From Priestia abyssalis (GTDB lineage Bacteria; Bacillota; Bacilli; Bacillales; Bacillaceae_H): DNA of 64,000 bases. The stretch spans positions 2,992,624 through 3,056,623 of the forward strand of contig NZ_KV917369.1 in assembly GCF_002019595.1 (NCBI RefSeq), written 5' to 3'. Shown in pieces: positions 49,033-59,208 of this stretch (positions are counted from its first letter, which is position 1; every line of letters begins with the position of its first letter). Made by a program: the position numbers and the translations under genes. A model generated the notes under the pieces. It was given only the letters and a program-made list of their open reading frames with translations, did no database searches and was not told the DNA's origin.

Positions 49033-50427
49033 ATGGGTTCATTATTGAGAAAAAAATCGATTACAGATATGATTCAGCAAAGTAAGAAAAAGTCACTGAA
49101 CCGCTCCCTCAGTGCAGTTGATTTAACTTTGCTTGGTATAGGAGCCATCATCGGAACAGGAATTTTCGTTCTGACCGGTGTTGTAGCAGCGGAAAGCGCA
49201 GGTCCTGCCCTCATCATCTCCTTTATCATGTCAGGTCTTGCTTGTGCATTTGCGGCCTTTTGCTACGCGGAATTCTCGTCAACCGTTCCACTTTCAGGAA
49301 GCGTATATACGTACACATACGCAACGCTTGGCGAAATTTTCGCTTTCTTGATCGGCTGGGATTTAATGCTCGAATATTTGCTTGCGACATCAGCGGTCGC
49401 AACCGGCTGGTCCGCTTATTTTCAATCATTGCTAAAAGGATTTGGCTTTGAGCTTCCGGCTGTCATTTCATCCGCACCAGGTACAGGACAAGGCGGCTTG
49501 ATTAATTTACCGGCTGTTTTGATTATCCTGTTAATTACCGCTCTATTAAGTAAAGGGATTCGCGAAAGCTCCCGTGTCAATAACATTATGGTTTTGGTTA
49601 AATTAGCCGTTATCATCGCTTTTATCGCAGCGGGTATCGGCTATGTGAAGCCGGAAAACTGGCAGCCGTTTATGCCGTTTGGCTTTGAAGGGATTGTAAC
49701 GGGAGCGGCAACAGTCTTTTTCGCTTACCTCGGTTTCGATGCTGTCGCTACAGCGGCGGAAGAGGTTAAACGCCCGCAGCGTGATGTTCCGATTGGAATT
49801 GTCGCTTCTCTTGCGATTTGTACAATTCTTTACATCGCCGTTTCATTGATTCTGACAGGGATGGTTCCTTACACGCAGTTAAACGTAGCGGACCCTGTAT
49901 CTTTCGCTCTTACTTTCGTTGGCCAAGATCGTTTAGCAGGCTTCATTTCAGTTGGAGCGATTACGGGAATTACAACGGTATTATTGGTTATGCTTTATGC
50001 ACAGGTTCGCATTTCATACGCAATGAGCCGTGACGGCTTGCTGCCTAAAGGATTATCAAAGGTTCACGAAAAGTTCCAGACTCCATTCCAAAACACATGG
50101 GTGACAGGCTTTATCGGGGCAGGAATCGCGGGGTTCGTCGACTTGACGACATTGGCACATTTAGTCAACATGGGAACATTGGCAGCCTTCACGCTCATCT
50201 CTATCGCTGTCATCATCATGAGAAAAACACACCCGAACTTGGAACGTGCGTTTAAAGTACCATTCGTTCCGGTATTGCCAGCCATCAGCGCTCTCTTCTG
50301 TCTATACTTAATGAGCAGCCTGCCGGCCATTACATGGATTTCATTCTTCATCTGGATTGGCATCGGAGTTCTCGTGTACTTCGGCTATGCGAGAAAGAAC
50401 AGTAAATTAAATGAGGAAAAGGATTAA
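49033..50427 (+). CDS. APC-family amino acid permease (YfnA-like)
   Basis: A 464-aa protein with 12 helices. The N-terminal signature SAVDLTLLGIGAIIGTGIFV and GVVAAESAGPALIISFIMSG is that of the cationic amino acid transporter (CAT) branch, and the FAYLGFDAVATAAEEVKRPQ loop in helix 6-7 is typical. It resembles B. subtilis YfnA. GCAGGAGGAAAC lies before the ATG and a consensus promoter is upstream. Monocistronic. Confidence 0.92.
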   Translation: MGSLLRKKSITDMIQQSKKKSLNRSLSAVDLTLLGIGAIIGTGIFVLTGVVAAESAGPALIISFIMSGLACAFAAFCYAEFSSTVPLSGSVYTYTYATLGEIFAFLIGWDLMLEYLLATSAVATGWSAYFQSLLKGFGFELPAVISSAPGTGQGGLINLPAVLIILLITALLSKGIRESSRVNNIMVLVKLAVIIAFIAAGIGYVKPENWQPFMPFGFEGIVTGAATVFFAYLGFDAVATAAEEVKRPQRDVPIGIVASLAICTILYIAVSLILTGMVPYTQLNVADPVSFALTFVGQDRLAGFISVGAITGITTVLLVMLYAQVRISYAMSRDGLLPKGLSKVHEKFQTPFQNTWVTGFIGAGIAGFVDLTTLAHLVNMGTLAAFTLISIAVIIMRKTHPNLERAFKVPFVPVLPAISALFCLYLMSSLPAITWISFFIWIGIGVLVYFGYARKNSKLNEEKD

Positions 50428-50470
50428 CCTCGTAATCAGCAAGTTTCCTAAGGCTTAACAACCATTAGCA

Positions 50471-50512
50471 AAAACACTTCGATCTCATTCAATATGAAAT
50501 CGAAGCGTTTTT
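50471..50512 (+). terminator. Intrinsic terminator of the permease gene
   Basis: AACACTTCGATCTCAT pairs with ATGAAATCGAAGCGTT, followed by TTT. Confidence 0.75.
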
Positions 50513-50546
50513 CATTTTCCGCTCAAGTATTAAAATGACAGCTTGC

Positions 50547-51641
50547 TTACATTCCCTTTTGATTTCTCTTCCTTACTACCGCAATCACCAACAAAATGAG
50601 AGGAATGATCGTTTGCATTAAAAGTCCGTAAAAGGGGAAGGCAAAGACATCGTAATGACTGAGTTCCATGACGCTGGGAAACGACCAAAAGCTGAATTCT
50701 ACCAAAAGAATCCCTAACGGCCATACAACGGGCCGGTAGTCGGAAAGATTCAGCCATTGGGCGGTACCTAAAGCAGCCGCATAATAAAACACAGAAATCT
50801 TGACAAATGCCCCTAATATCCAAACAGCCATGGTGATGGACTCCAAATGTTCGAAGAAGTCGGCGAGACTGATGTATCGGGCAGCGTTCATCAAGGGATA
50901 AACCTTAGAAGATGTCGCTTCCCCGAGTGTAAAAAGTACGGTGAAATTTACTAACATTAACGTCATCATCACGGCAAACACCGCGATCATTCCGTATTTC
51001 ATTCCTTTTTTTATATCGGCTAAAAATGGAAGGAGAAAAATGATCAGAAAGAATTCCGTGAACCATCCACCCGGCACAATCGCCCCCTTGAAAGAAGGCA
51101 TCATTCCTCCCTCGAACACGGGAAAAACATTTTTGACATCAAAATCAGGGCTCAATAAGATAATTAAAATGAGAAGCGGAAGGAGAAAAAGAGGTGAAAA
51201 CAATTCAGCAACTCTCCCTAATACTTCTAAACCTCCGCGTACGGTAAAGGCACAAAGTAAGACCATCGATGCCATGATAAGGCTGATTGGGGTATTAACC
51301 AGAAAAGAGTCGACAATAAATTCTCCGTAAGTTCTAATGATTTGTCCTGTGATTGGGATATAAAAAAACAAATATAAAAAACCGAGAATTTTTCCTGCGA
51401 ACCGGCCAATGATCTGTTCACTGAATTGGATCACCGTTTGGTTCGGATAAAGTTTATGCAGTCGATACGCTATATATACCGTGACATAGCCGATGAGGGA
51501 CGCCCAAATGGGGGACAGCCATAAATCATTTCCAGCATAGTGGGCTGAAATGCCCGGCACTCCGAGAACAGCGGTAGCCACAATCGTCGGATACATCATG
51601 ACGGCCATCTGGAGGGATGAAATTTTGCCTTTCTCCATCAT
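50547..51641 (-). CDS. GerB subunit of germinant receptor operon 1
   Basis: A 364-aa permease-like protein with ten helices (start MMEKGKISSLQMAVMMYPTI; ATVVATAVLGVPGISAHYAG-type helix 1). It carries the germinant-binding pocket in the inner spore membrane. It is the last gene of a gerA-gerC-small-gerB operon. AAAGGAG is upstream of a double ATG. Forespore sigma-G control is expected but the promoter was not located. Confidence 0.9.
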   Translation of the reverse strand: MMEKGKISSLQMAVMMYPTIVATAVLGVPGISAHYAGNDLWLSPIWASLIGYVTVYIAYRLHKLYPNQTVIQFSEQIIGRFAGKILGFLYLFFYIPITGQIIRTYGEFIVDSFLVNTPISLIMASMVLLCAFTVRGGLEVLGRVAELFSPLFLLPLLILIILLSPDFDVKNVFPVFEGGMMPSFKGAIVPGGWFTEFFLIIFLLPFLADIKKGMKYGMIAVFAVMMTLMLVNFTVLFTLGEATSSKVYPLMNAARYISLADFFEHLESITMAVWILGAFVKISVFYYAAALGTAQWLNLSDYRPVVWPLGILLVEFSFWSFPSVMELSHYDVFAFPFYGLLMQTIIPLILLVIAVVRKRNQKGM

Positions 51642-51693
51642 CTTTCTCCTTTCCGTACTATTTTAAAAACGTCATGCCTGCTGCCACGGGTAT

Positions 51694-51915
51694 TTACTTT
51701 TCCATGAACCGCCCAAATGGCCTGAACAAAGTTTCAACCCATGAAGAAGGTCCTCCCATATGCGGGAGATCGAACATCGACAGCACCCACCCGATGAAGA
51801 ACAGTATAAAAAAAGCCATTTTGTCTTTTTTAGGGTGTTGTTTCATTCTCGGCCATTCATACAAAATGATGAGAGCGACGATTACAGTTGTGCCAAAGAA
51901 AGCCTCCCATCTCAC
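51694..51915 (-). CDS. Small two-helix subunit (GerD-type/D-subunit) of ger operon 1
   Basis: A 73-aa membrane protein: helix 1 about 5-22, a basic loop KQHPKKDK, helix 2 about 33-48, and an amphipathic end PFGRFMEK. It starts inside the stop of gerC (4-nt ATGA overlap) and precedes gerB by 52 nt. Short two-helix D subunits that modulate germinant receptors have been described in Bacillus. The sequence is unrelated to the lipoprotein GerD. Confidence 0.7.
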   Translation of the reverse strand: MRWEAFFGTTVIVALIILYEWPRMKQHPKKDKMAFFILFFIGWVLSMFDLPHMGGPSSWVETLFRPFGRFMEK

Positions 51916-53114
51916 TTTTCTTTCACCTCTTCCTCAAGCAATCCTCCCGGTTTATTTATATATCCCTGTCTGCGAATATGGGCTTCCACGTCGATTTTCA
52001 CTTCTACCTCCGGGAACACCTCATCCCAGCGATTTTCGACTTGTTTCCACTGTTTTGGGTATTTCCGGTGGAATTCTTTAGCGAAACCCAAAATATCGGC
52101 TTTCAGCTCATGCTGTGCTTTTTGAATAGCGAGATCGATACGATTTTGGATATCTTTTCCATACGCTTTTTCTACCTTCTTTATTACTTCATTATTTGTG
52201 AGGTTCAAATTCGTTCTGTTTTGGACGACAGCTCCTTCTGTATTCACTTTCACGAGCATTTTCCATTTTTCACCTTGAATTCTCGGAATGAGTTTGATTT
52301 GAGCTGATACCGGATTTAAAGACACATCTCCTTTTGCATCTTGAGGGTTTACGGTAACTGTGTATTCTTCCATTTCATTTCTCAACCATAACACCCCTCT
52401 TGTTTCCTTTTCATTTATCTTTCCAACCATTCGATCTTTTTTAAAGACGGCTGTTCCGTCGATTTTAGGAAACTGAAATGGCTTTTCTTGACCTTGCTCC
52501 GCTGATAACACTTTAACATATGGAATTGCCGCTGCTTGAGCTTTACCTATTAGCATTTTATCTAGATCCTGCATCGTGACCTGCATTCCAATATGCAAAT
52601 CGGATAGCTCCCGAATGACTTCGCCCGAATAGCGTTCCAGCTCTGGAGTCAATTCAAGAACATGCTTTGCTTTTCCCCTGCTGACATACATATAGGCTCT
52701 TTCCCTTGGCTGCGGATGGCGGAGCAGGAAATCCATTGGCTCTTGTATTCCTTTCTTCGCCAGTGTTTCACCAAATATAAACACTTTGCATTGTCCCCAA
52801 AAGATTTTGCGAGGGACTTCACCTTGAAGCTTTGAGAGTGCATCTGCAATATTCGCTCCTTTTTGAGATGCTACCAATGTAATACCTCCTTCACCGGCGC
52901 TTCCTCCCCCTCCACCTCCGCCCCCTTGACCGCCTCCGCTGCTTAATGCTTTAGGGATAAAGATTTGAAGGGAGAGCTCGATTTCCTTTTCGCCCTTTAT
53001 ATCGATAGCCGCTGCTGTGACAATGGCCAAATCATTAAGTTCGACTCGATCCCAGCAGCCGCTTACGAAAAGGATCGATCCACAGCAGAAGAGCAACAGA
53101 AGGATGCTTTTCAT
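51912..53114 (-). CDS. GerC lipoprotein subunit of ger operon 1
   Basis: A 400-aa lipoprotein: signal peptide with lipobox VSGC (C20), then the three-domain Ger(x)C fold (about 25-390). The usual GCWDRVELNDLAIVTAAAID start of mature GerC is clear. A Gly-rich loop GGGQGGGGGGGGSAGEGG (about 61-78) is inserted near the N-terminus and is unusual. It lies 48 nt downstream of gerA. Confidence 0.92.
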   Translation of the reverse strand: MKSILLLLFCCGSILFVSGCWDRVELNDLAIVTAAAIDIKGEKEIELSLQIFIPKALSSGGGQGGGGGGGGSAGEGGITLVASQKGANIADALSKLQGEVPRKIFWGQCKVFIFGETLAKKGIQEPMDFLLRHPQPRERAYMYVSRGKAKHVLELTPELERYSGEVIRELSDLHIGMQVTMQDLDKMLIGKAQAAAIPYVKVLSAEQGQEKPFQFPKIDGTAVFKKDRMVGKINEKETRGVLWLRNEMEEYTVTVNPQDAKGDVSLNPVSAQIKLIPRIQGEKWKMLVKVNTEGAVVQNRTNLNLTNNEVIKKVEKAYGKDIQNRIDLAIQKAQHELKADILGFAKEFHRKYPKQWKQVENRWDEVFPEVEVKIDVEAHIRRQGYINKPGGLLEEEVKEK

Positions 53115-53162
53115 AAAGTGATGCCCCCTCCTTTCTCCAACATCTTTGTTCGCCCTCCCCGA

Positions 53163-54734
53163 TTATTCGCTCCCCCGTTGTGGATTCGGTGCCTGTTCTG
53201 TAGACTCACGGAATAAGTTCGCCTCTCCTGTGAGACGGGGACGTGTATCCATCATCCACCAAGGAGACCTCCACAACACATCCTTCAGCTCTCGTCCTTT
53301 TATCGGTGCTAATGGCGTTAAATAAGGAATACCAAAAGAACGCAAGCTGCATAAGTGAATCGCTATAGCGATCATTCCCATCATGATCCCAAGCAGTCCT
53401 AAACTAGCAGCAAGCAGCATTATCGGAAAACGAAGCATCCGAATCGCAATGCCGGCAATGTAACGAGGAATCATGAAAGAAGCAATTCCCGTAATGGCTA
53501 CGACAATGACCATCGGGGCTGAAACCAATCCCGCTTGGACTGCGGCTTGACCAATGACAAGCGCTCCCACAATGCTGACAGCGGCGCCTATTTGTTTCGG
53601 CAATCGAACTCCTGCCTCCCTTAATGCTTCAAACGAAACTTCCATAAGCAGCGCCTCTACTACGGCAGGAAAAGGGACCGCTTCCCTGGAAGCTGCCATA
53701 CTCAACAGCAAAGCGGATGGCACCATTTCGTGATGGAACGTCAGAATCGCGACGTAAAGAGAAGGAAGCAAGAGAGAGATTCCAAGAAAAAGATAACGTA
53801 ACCAACGGATAAACGTGCTAACCATAAATCGTTGATAATAATCCTCATGTGATTGAATCAACGAAAAGAAGGAGATGGGGGCAATTAAACTAAATGGAGT
53901 TCCTTCTACTAAAATGACCGCCCGCCCCTCCAGCATGTTGGCACAGGCTACATCCGGCCGTTCTGTTGACAGGATCTGCGGGAAAGGTGAATACGGGTTG
54001 TCCTCAATCATTTCCTCGATATATTCACTTTCCAAAATTCCATCGATCTCAATTCGCTTCAGCCGATTCGTTATCTCTTCAATCAGCGTTTTATCGGCAA
54101 TTCCTTCAATATAAGCAAGTGCTACGGCTGTCCTCGTATAACTCCCGATTTTCATTGATTGTATTTTAAGAGCAGGGCTTTTAATAATGCGGCGCAATTG
54201 AGACGTACTCACCTCTAGAGACTCATTAAACCCCTCCCGCGGCCCCCTGATTCCTACCTCTGCTGTCGGTTCTTCGAGGGCCCGCTTTTCCCATTTGGCC
54301 ATTCCTAAAGAAAATCCGTCGCTCTCCCCTTCATACAAAAGAATAGGATTTCCAGATGAGATCGACTCAACACAATCCGCTAATGTGTACACCCTTTTCA
54401 CTTTGGAAACGGGCATTTTATTTTCAAGAAATTCATTTAATGGCTGCTGTTCGCTTGCCGTTTCCTTCATGAGTGGAGATAATACAAATTCATCTATCCC
54501 TTGAACGTCGGAAAGGCCCTCAATATAAATAATCACGGCTCTTGTTTTCCTAAAAATTAAAAATGAACGGAAAATGACATCTGCACAGTTATCATATAGT
54601 AAACGAAGCGTTTCGACATTTTGGTTGAAATCGTCATGAAGAGAATCCTGCGGCTTGGAATCGTGCCGGTCACTTTGTGAAGAGGGCTTCTTTTCTTTCG
54701 TTTCTCTTAACAATTTACGTACATTACGAATCAA
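53163..54734 (-). CDS. GerA subunit of germinant receptor operon 1
   Basis: About 523 aa if the TTG at 54734 is used, because GGAGGGG is 6-7 nt upstream of it; the ATG 15 nt further upstream contains this site and has no own one. Order: soluble N-terminal domain (about 20-280), a membrane domain of five to six helices (about 290-470: YLFLGISLLLPSLYVAILTF, GIASFMIPRYIAGI), and a short soluble C-terminus. GerA proteins form the ion-conducting nutrient receptor with B and C. First gene of the operon. Confidence 0.9.
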   Translation of the reverse strand: MIRNVRKLLRETKEKKPSSQSDRHDSKPQDSLHDDFNQNVETLRLLYDNCADVIFRSFLIFRKTRAVIIYIEGLSDVQGIDEFVLSPLMKETASEQQPLNEFLENKMPVSKVKRVYTLADCVESISSGNPILLYEGESDGFSLGMAKWEKRALEEPTAEVGIRGPREGFNESLEVSTSQLRRIIKSPALKIQSMKIGSYTRTAVALAYIEGIADKTLIEEITNRLKRIEIDGILESEYIEEMIEDNPYSPFPQILSTERPDVACANMLEGRAVILVEGTPFSLIAPISFFSLIQSHEDYYQRFMVSTFIRWLRYLFLGISLLLPSLYVAILTFHHEMVPSALLLSMAASREAVPFPAVVEALLMEVSFEALREAGVRLPKQIGAAVSIVGALVIGQAAVQAGLVSAPMVIVVAITGIASFMIPRYIAGIAIRMLRFPIMLLAASLGLLGIMMGMIAIAIHLCSLRSFGIPYLTPLAPIKGRELKDVLWRSPWWMMDTRPRLTGEANLFRESTEQAPNPQRGSE

Positions 54735-54870
54735 GCCGCTCCCCTCCATATTGTTGAAAATGTTTCCTTTTTTCTATGTTTTTCTATTTCAGGTGCTTTA
54801 TACGAAAAATAATCAAAAATTTCCCTTCCCTATATCCTTGTTCGGCTTTTACGCAGGATATAAGGTCATA

Positions 54871-54912
54871 AAAAAATAAGCAATCCTTCCTATGGAAGAA
54901 CCGCTTATTTCT
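54871..54912. terminator. Intrinsic terminator-like hairpin
   Basis: AAATAAGC and TCCTTCC pair with GGAAG and GCTTATTT. It lies upstream of ger operon 1 and downstream of cls. Confidence 0.6.
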
Positions 54913-55029
54913 CTATCTTATATGAACCCATATTCATTTTTTAGGGTCATCACCGCTTTTTATACTGTTAGCGACCTTTATGCTTATATATCATGAGTAG
55001 ATTCCTGATTCCTTATGTAAATTTATATA

Positions 55030-56487
55030 TTATAAAATAGGAGACAATAGCCGCGAAATCGATTCTTTGAATTTGATTAATCGGGTACGATGGTCGTACA
55101 TTTCTTTTGTCATCTCGATTGATTTTTTCATATCGTCCTCAAAAATGTCCTGCAGGCGTCCGGCCACTCTCGTATCGAAAATAAATGCATTCACTTCAAA
55201 ATTCAGCTTGAAGCTGCGCACATCAAAGTTGGCTGTTCCGACAGACGCCACTTTTCCATCAACGACAATCGTTTTAGCATGGATAAAACCATTATCATAT
55301 ATATAGCATTTTACCCCTACATCCAGCAGTTCTCCTATATGAGCATATGTCGCCCAGTAGACAAACATGTGGTCAGGTTTATTCGGGATCATAATTCGAA
55401 TATCCACTCCCGACATAGCTGCAATTTTCAACGCATTCATCACACTTTCATCCGGCACAAAGTAAGGGGTTTGAATATCAATACTTTCCTTTGCCGCATA
55501 AATCATGCGCAAAATGCCGTCGCGAATTTGCTGCCACTCCGAATCAGGACCGCTGGAAATGATTTGAATACCTGTATGTCCCTGAGATACCTTTTTGGGA
55601 AAATAGCGTTTATCCATTTCCAATTTTTCATCAGATGCATGGTTCCAATCGAGAAAAAAGCGAACCTGCAGCGCATCGACGGCGCTTCCTTTCACCATTA
55701 AGTGTGTATCCCGCCAATAACCGAACTTCTTTGACAATCCCAAATATTCATCTCCGATATTAAAGCCGCCGACAAAGCCGACTGTTCCGTCGATGACCAC
55801 AATTTTACGATGATTTCGATAATTGACGCGAATATTTAAAAAAGGCAAGAGCTTGGATGGGAAGAAAGCAGCCACTTCTCCTCCAGCTTCGATTAACGGC
55901 TCAAAAAAACGTTTGCTGACCGTCGACGATCCCATATCATCGTATAATACTTTTACTTCAACGCCTTCTTTTGCTTTTTCCGTCAGTGCCTGAAGAATGC
56001 CCTGGCCGATATTGTCCTTTTTAAAGATAAAATAGACAAGATGAATATGGTCTTTTGCCTCACGGATTTGTTTTAAGAGAGTATCAAACTTCGCATGCCC
56101 GTCCGTAAAAATTTCCACTTCATTATCTTGCGTATACAACCCGTAGGCAGTTAAGACGTTCATATAAATCAACGATTGGTAATCTGCCATAGAAGGGTCA
56201 TTGTAGCGCATCTCTTTTTGCTCGAGCAGCATTTTTTGCTTTTCCAGCTCCGCGCTCATTTTCTTCTTCCGTTTTCCCGTCAGCTTAAAAATTTTCCTCT
56301 TACTTAAATTTTGTCCAAAAATGATATAAAGAAAAAATCCAGCAATCGGAATGAAAAATAAAACAAGCAGCCAAGCCCATGTGGCGGCAACATGCCGTCT
56401 TTCCAGGAAGATGACAGTGACGGCAAAAAGAATGTTCAACACCGTGAAAAAAGATAGTAAATATACGATAATATCGATTGTTTTCAT
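55030..56487 (-). CDS. cls: Cardiolipin synthase
   Basis: A 485-aa PLD-superfamily enzyme with two N-terminal helices (about 1-60), a basic linker and two HKD motifs: NHRKIVVIDGTVGFVGG (about 222-238) and IHAKTIVVDGKVASVGTANF (402-421). It joins two phosphatidylglycerol molecules to cardiolipin at the membrane. It lies between two ger operons on the same strand but has its own promoter region. Length and order equal B. subtilis ClsA. Confidence 0.95.
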   Translation of the reverse strand: MKTIDIIVYLLSFFTVLNILFAVTVIFLERRHVAATWAWLLVLFFIPIAGFFLYIIFGQNLSKRKIFKLTGKRKKKMSAELEKQKMLLEQKEMRYNDPSMADYQSLIYMNVLTAYGLYTQDNEVEIFTDGHAKFDTLLKQIREAKDHIHLVYFIFKKDNIGQGILQALTEKAKEGVEVKVLYDDMGSSTVSKRFFEPLIEAGGEVAAFFPSKLLPFLNIRVNYRNHRKIVVIDGTVGFVGGFNIGDEYLGLSKKFGYWRDTHLMVKGSAVDALQVRFFLDWNHASDEKLEMDKRYFPKKVSQGHTGIQIISSGPDSEWQQIRDGILRMIYAAKESIDIQTPYFVPDESVMNALKIAAMSGVDIRIMIPNKPDHMFVYWATYAHIGELLDVGVKCYIYDNGFIHAKTIVVDGKVASVGTANFDVRSFKLNFEVNAFIFDTRVAGRLQDIFEDDMKKSIEMTKEMYDHRTRLIKFKESISRLLSPIL

Positions 56488-56725
56488 TGATTCATCCTCT
56501 ATTTCTCTATTGAGATGTTTTCCCTTTCATTATCATTGTATCTCGGACAAGCGCACTACAACAACTTTATTGATTTTATTTGTTTATACCCTTCTGATTA
56601 GAAATGAAACGCCCCGGAGAATCTCCGAATACAGGAGAAAACTGGCATGACATGTCCCGGTGGTCTATATCCTTTATAAAGGGGTTGTTCAAAAGAGCAG
56701 ATTTTTTCAGTTGGAGGGATTCATC

Positions 56726-57505
56726 ATGTCATGGTTTGAAGCCTTTGTTTTAGGAATCATTCAGGGGTTAACCGAGTTTCTTCCCATCAGCAGCACGGGT
56801 CACCTTTATTTAGGAAGGCATACGTTCGGATTGGATGAAGCCGGATTGTTTTTGGACACGATGCTGCATATCGGAACATTGCTTGCCGTATTCGTTTTCT
56901 ATAAAGACGAACTGCTTCATATGTTAAAAAAACCGTTTGGAAAAATGACCTTCCTCCTCATTGTCGGAACCATTCCTGCTGTTGTCATCGGACTGGCCTT
57001 TAAAGATTACTTTGAGGAAATCTCCAAAACAGGGGTGACAATTGGCTGGGAATTTCTTGTCACCGGCTTATTTTTATGGTTTTCCGACTCCATTCGAGAT
57101 GGTCGCAAAAAGATGGAGGACATCAGTTATACCGATGCCTTCGTCATCGGAACATTTCAGGCAGCGGCTATTTTCCCGGCCATTTCCCGTTCCGGACTGA
57201 CGATTGCAGCGGCATTGATGAGAAAGCTGGACAGGGGGACAGCCGCGTATTTTTCCTTTTTGCTTTCCACTCCTGCCATTTTCGGGGCGGTCGTTCTGCA
57301 GCTAGGGGACTTATTCGGTGGACAAACCGAGCAAATTTCGCTCGTTTCCTTATTCATCGGGACCCTTTCTTCCGCCATTTTCGGTTATATTGCCGTGAAA
57401 TGGATGATTGATTTTTTGAAGAAACGGTCATTGAAAGTATTCGCTGTCTACGTATGGGCACTCGGGCTGCTCGTGCTTGCAGGTCAGTATACAGGAGTAT
57501 TTTAG
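56726..57505 (+). CDS. uppP: Undecaprenyl-diphosphatase UppP/BacA
   Basis: A 259-aa protein from the ATG at 56726, after TGGAGGG; the longer frame from 56660 lacks a site. Seven to eight helices. The conserved GLTEFLPISSTGHLYLG (about 15-31, with Glu and Ser) and FPAISRSGLTIA (about 147-158) are the BacA active-site motifs. The second normally reads FPGxSRSG, so Gly is Ala here. It recycles undecaprenyl diphosphate for peptidoglycan synthesis and can raise bacitracin tolerance. Confidence 0.93.
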   Translation: MSWFEAFVLGIIQGLTEFLPISSTGHLYLGRHTFGLDEAGLFLDTMLHIGTLLAVFVFYKDELLHMLKKPFGKMTFLLIVGTIPAVVIGLAFKDYFEEISKTGVTIGWEFLVTGLFLWFSDSIRDGRKKMEDISYTDAFVIGTFQAAAIFPAISRSGLTIAAALMRKLDRGTAAYFSFLLSTPAIFGAVVLQLGDLFGGQTEQISLVSLFIGTLSSAIFGYIAVKWMIDFLKKRSLKVFAVYVWALGLLVLAGQYTGVF

Positions 57506-57675
57506 GGACCCCTGTTAATTTTAAGCATTTATGGTTTGTTCGTATAAAATGTCAATTGTCTAGTTGCGAAAGCCAAACCGTACGGCTGTTTCACTTCTTC
57601 CTGCAGAGTCAAAAAGCGACTCCTTCTCAGAAGCTCTAACATCCTGTCGGTTTAAACGGGCTTTCTCCACTTTTC

Positions 57676-57711
57676 TAAAAAAGCGGACACTCCTTTGTGC
57701 CCGCTTTTCTT
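57676..57711 (-). terminator. Intrinsic terminator
   Basis: AAAAAGCGG pairs with CCGCTTTTC; it follows the 58-aa gene on the minus strand. Confidence 0.7.
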
Positions 57712-57713
57712 TG

Positions 57714-57890
57714 CTAACGACGATGTTCCACGAGATCAATCGCACCTAACACGACATGTGCCAAGCCGAAACCGAAAATGGTATTGGAAATCATCGGATC
57801 TATACGACGATTTTGTGTCAGCGCATAACCTGCAGCGGTGACCGCTGTTCCTAAAACGGTTGGAATTAACCCTTCGCGAATATTGTTCAA
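57714..57890 (-). CDS. 58-aa small membrane-associated protein, hypothetical
   Basis: A TTG start at 57890 with GAGGAGGG 7 nt upstream. The product reads MNNIREGLIPTVLGTAVTAA, then GYALTQNRRIDPMISNTIFG and FGLAHVVLGAIDLVEHRR. Two weakly hydrophobic glycine-containing helices suggest membrane association. It is too short for most ORF cutoffs, and similar peptides occur in other Bacillus genomes to my recollection. Function unknown. Confidence 0.75.
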   Translation of the reverse strand: MNNIREGLIPTVLGTAVTAAGYALTQNRRIDPMISNTIFGFGLAHVVLGAIDLVEHRR

Positions 57891-57987
57891 GGTTGTTCCC
57901 TCCTCATCGTAATCAGCCCTATTGTATTCAATGAATGAATACTGCCGTTAGTCTTCCCTTCCTTGCTGTTCTAATTCAGCTTTTACC

Positions 57988-59208
57988 TTATTCCTCTAAG
58001 TTAGCTTCTTTTTCTTTATATGAATGTTTATATGTTTTCTTTTCCAATCCCGCCCTTCTTAATTGCGTTTTTACTTTGATTTTAATATCCGCTTTTGCAA
58101 ATTGCTCTGACCACTCATCTTCAATCTTTTTATACTGTTGATGCTGCTGAATAAACATCTTCTCCCCAAACCCGAAGACGTCAGATTCCTGCTCTTGTGC
58201 TTTTTGAATCGTTTGGAACATTTCTTTTTCAATATGTTCATTGATTTTCTTCTCAAAGTTCTCGTAAGTGGAAATTTTACTCAAATCATCATCACAGGTG
58301 GATGAATTCAAAAAAGCTTCAAATCCCGTTTCCACTGCAATGACAGGTCGGTCTTCAGGATACGTGATTTTAACATCTGTTTCCGCTTGTGTCACTCGGA
58401 TTCCTAAAACACCGGTTTCTGAGCAAGGGATCGAGTAATTCGTCCCCTGAATACGATTCATGATGACAGAGTAGTTTCGTACATCTTGAATCGAGAAGTG
58501 TCCGACCAACTTTCCCCCTCTGAAAATACCCGCTCCCGTAACAATTACCATCGTATCTGGTATCAATAACTGCATATTGGTCACGTCTTTCCCTTTTTCA
58601 GGGTCCCCTTTGATTTCAACTGTCTCTACAATGGCTTCTTTCCCATTCGACCTTACCGCTTCACTGAAATCTTGAAGTCGAACGCTCGGGTCACCCCCAT
58701 ACTCTCTTTGAAGAGTGTTCAGCTGGGTATTGAGTTTTAAACTGGAACTTTTTTGAAGAGCATAGTTAACAGACAGAATTTCTTTCGCGTCACTCTCTCT
58801 TGCTATGACAATATTAAAATCGTCGCGAATTTCACGCTCACGCACTAGAAAATCAAGAATTTCTTCCACTCCCTCTTCGGCCAGCTCTTCAGAAATGACG
58901 ATGACCTGCATGTGAGAGAGAATAAGTTTCCTTGTAAAAAATGTATTAAATCTTTTGACGAGCTCGGAAATCTCCTCCCCTTCCATGCTGTAGACAACAG
59001 AAGGAGACGAAACGCCGGTTGGTTTTGGCCCTATTTCTACCGCATTTAAAAATTCCAACGAAATTTTATACTTCGCATCCTCTCCCTTATCAAGTGCCAT
59101 ACCGGCTACCACAGAAACTTCGTTTATCTCAACCATATCCGAGCATCCGCTTAAACAGAGCAGACTTGCCATACAGGCTGTGAGCAAGCTTTTCTTAAGA
59201 ATTCCCAC
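57988..59208 (-). CDS. GerC lipoprotein subunit of germinant receptor operon 2
   Basis: A 406-aa lipoprotein from the GTG at 59208 after AAGGGGGAT; the longer frame to 59247 would overlap gerA by 53 nt, and the chosen start overlaps by 14. Lipobox LSGC, then mature GCSDMVEINEVSVVAGMALD. Ger(x)C fold throughout, with a charged C-terminus KKTYKHSYKEKEANLEE. Last gene of a small-gerB-gerA-gerC operon. Confidence 0.92.
   Translation of the reverse strand: MGILKKSLLTACMASLLCLSGCSDMVEINEVSVVAGMALDKGEDAKYKISLEFLNAVEIGPKPTGVSSPSVVYSMEGEEISELVKRFNTFFTRKLILSHMQVIVISEELAEEGVEEILDFLVREREIRDDFNIVIARESDAKEILSVNYALQKSSSLKLNTQLNTLQREYGGDPSVRLQDFSEAVRSNGKEAIVETVEIKGDPEKGKDVTNMQLLIPDTMVIVTGAGIFRGGKLVGHFSIQDVRNYSVIMNRIQGTNYSIPCSETGVLGIRVTQAETDVKITYPEDRPVIAVETGFEAFLNSSTCDDDLSKISTYENFEKKINEHIEKEMFQTIQKAQEQESDVFGFGEKMFIQQHQQYKKIEDEWSEQFAKADIKIKVKTQLRRAGLEKKTYKHSYKEKEANLEE

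Noticed and set aside
57540..57670. Overlapping frames on both strands between uppP and the 58-aa gene
   Set aside because: Each is the complement of the other and neither has a ribosome site.
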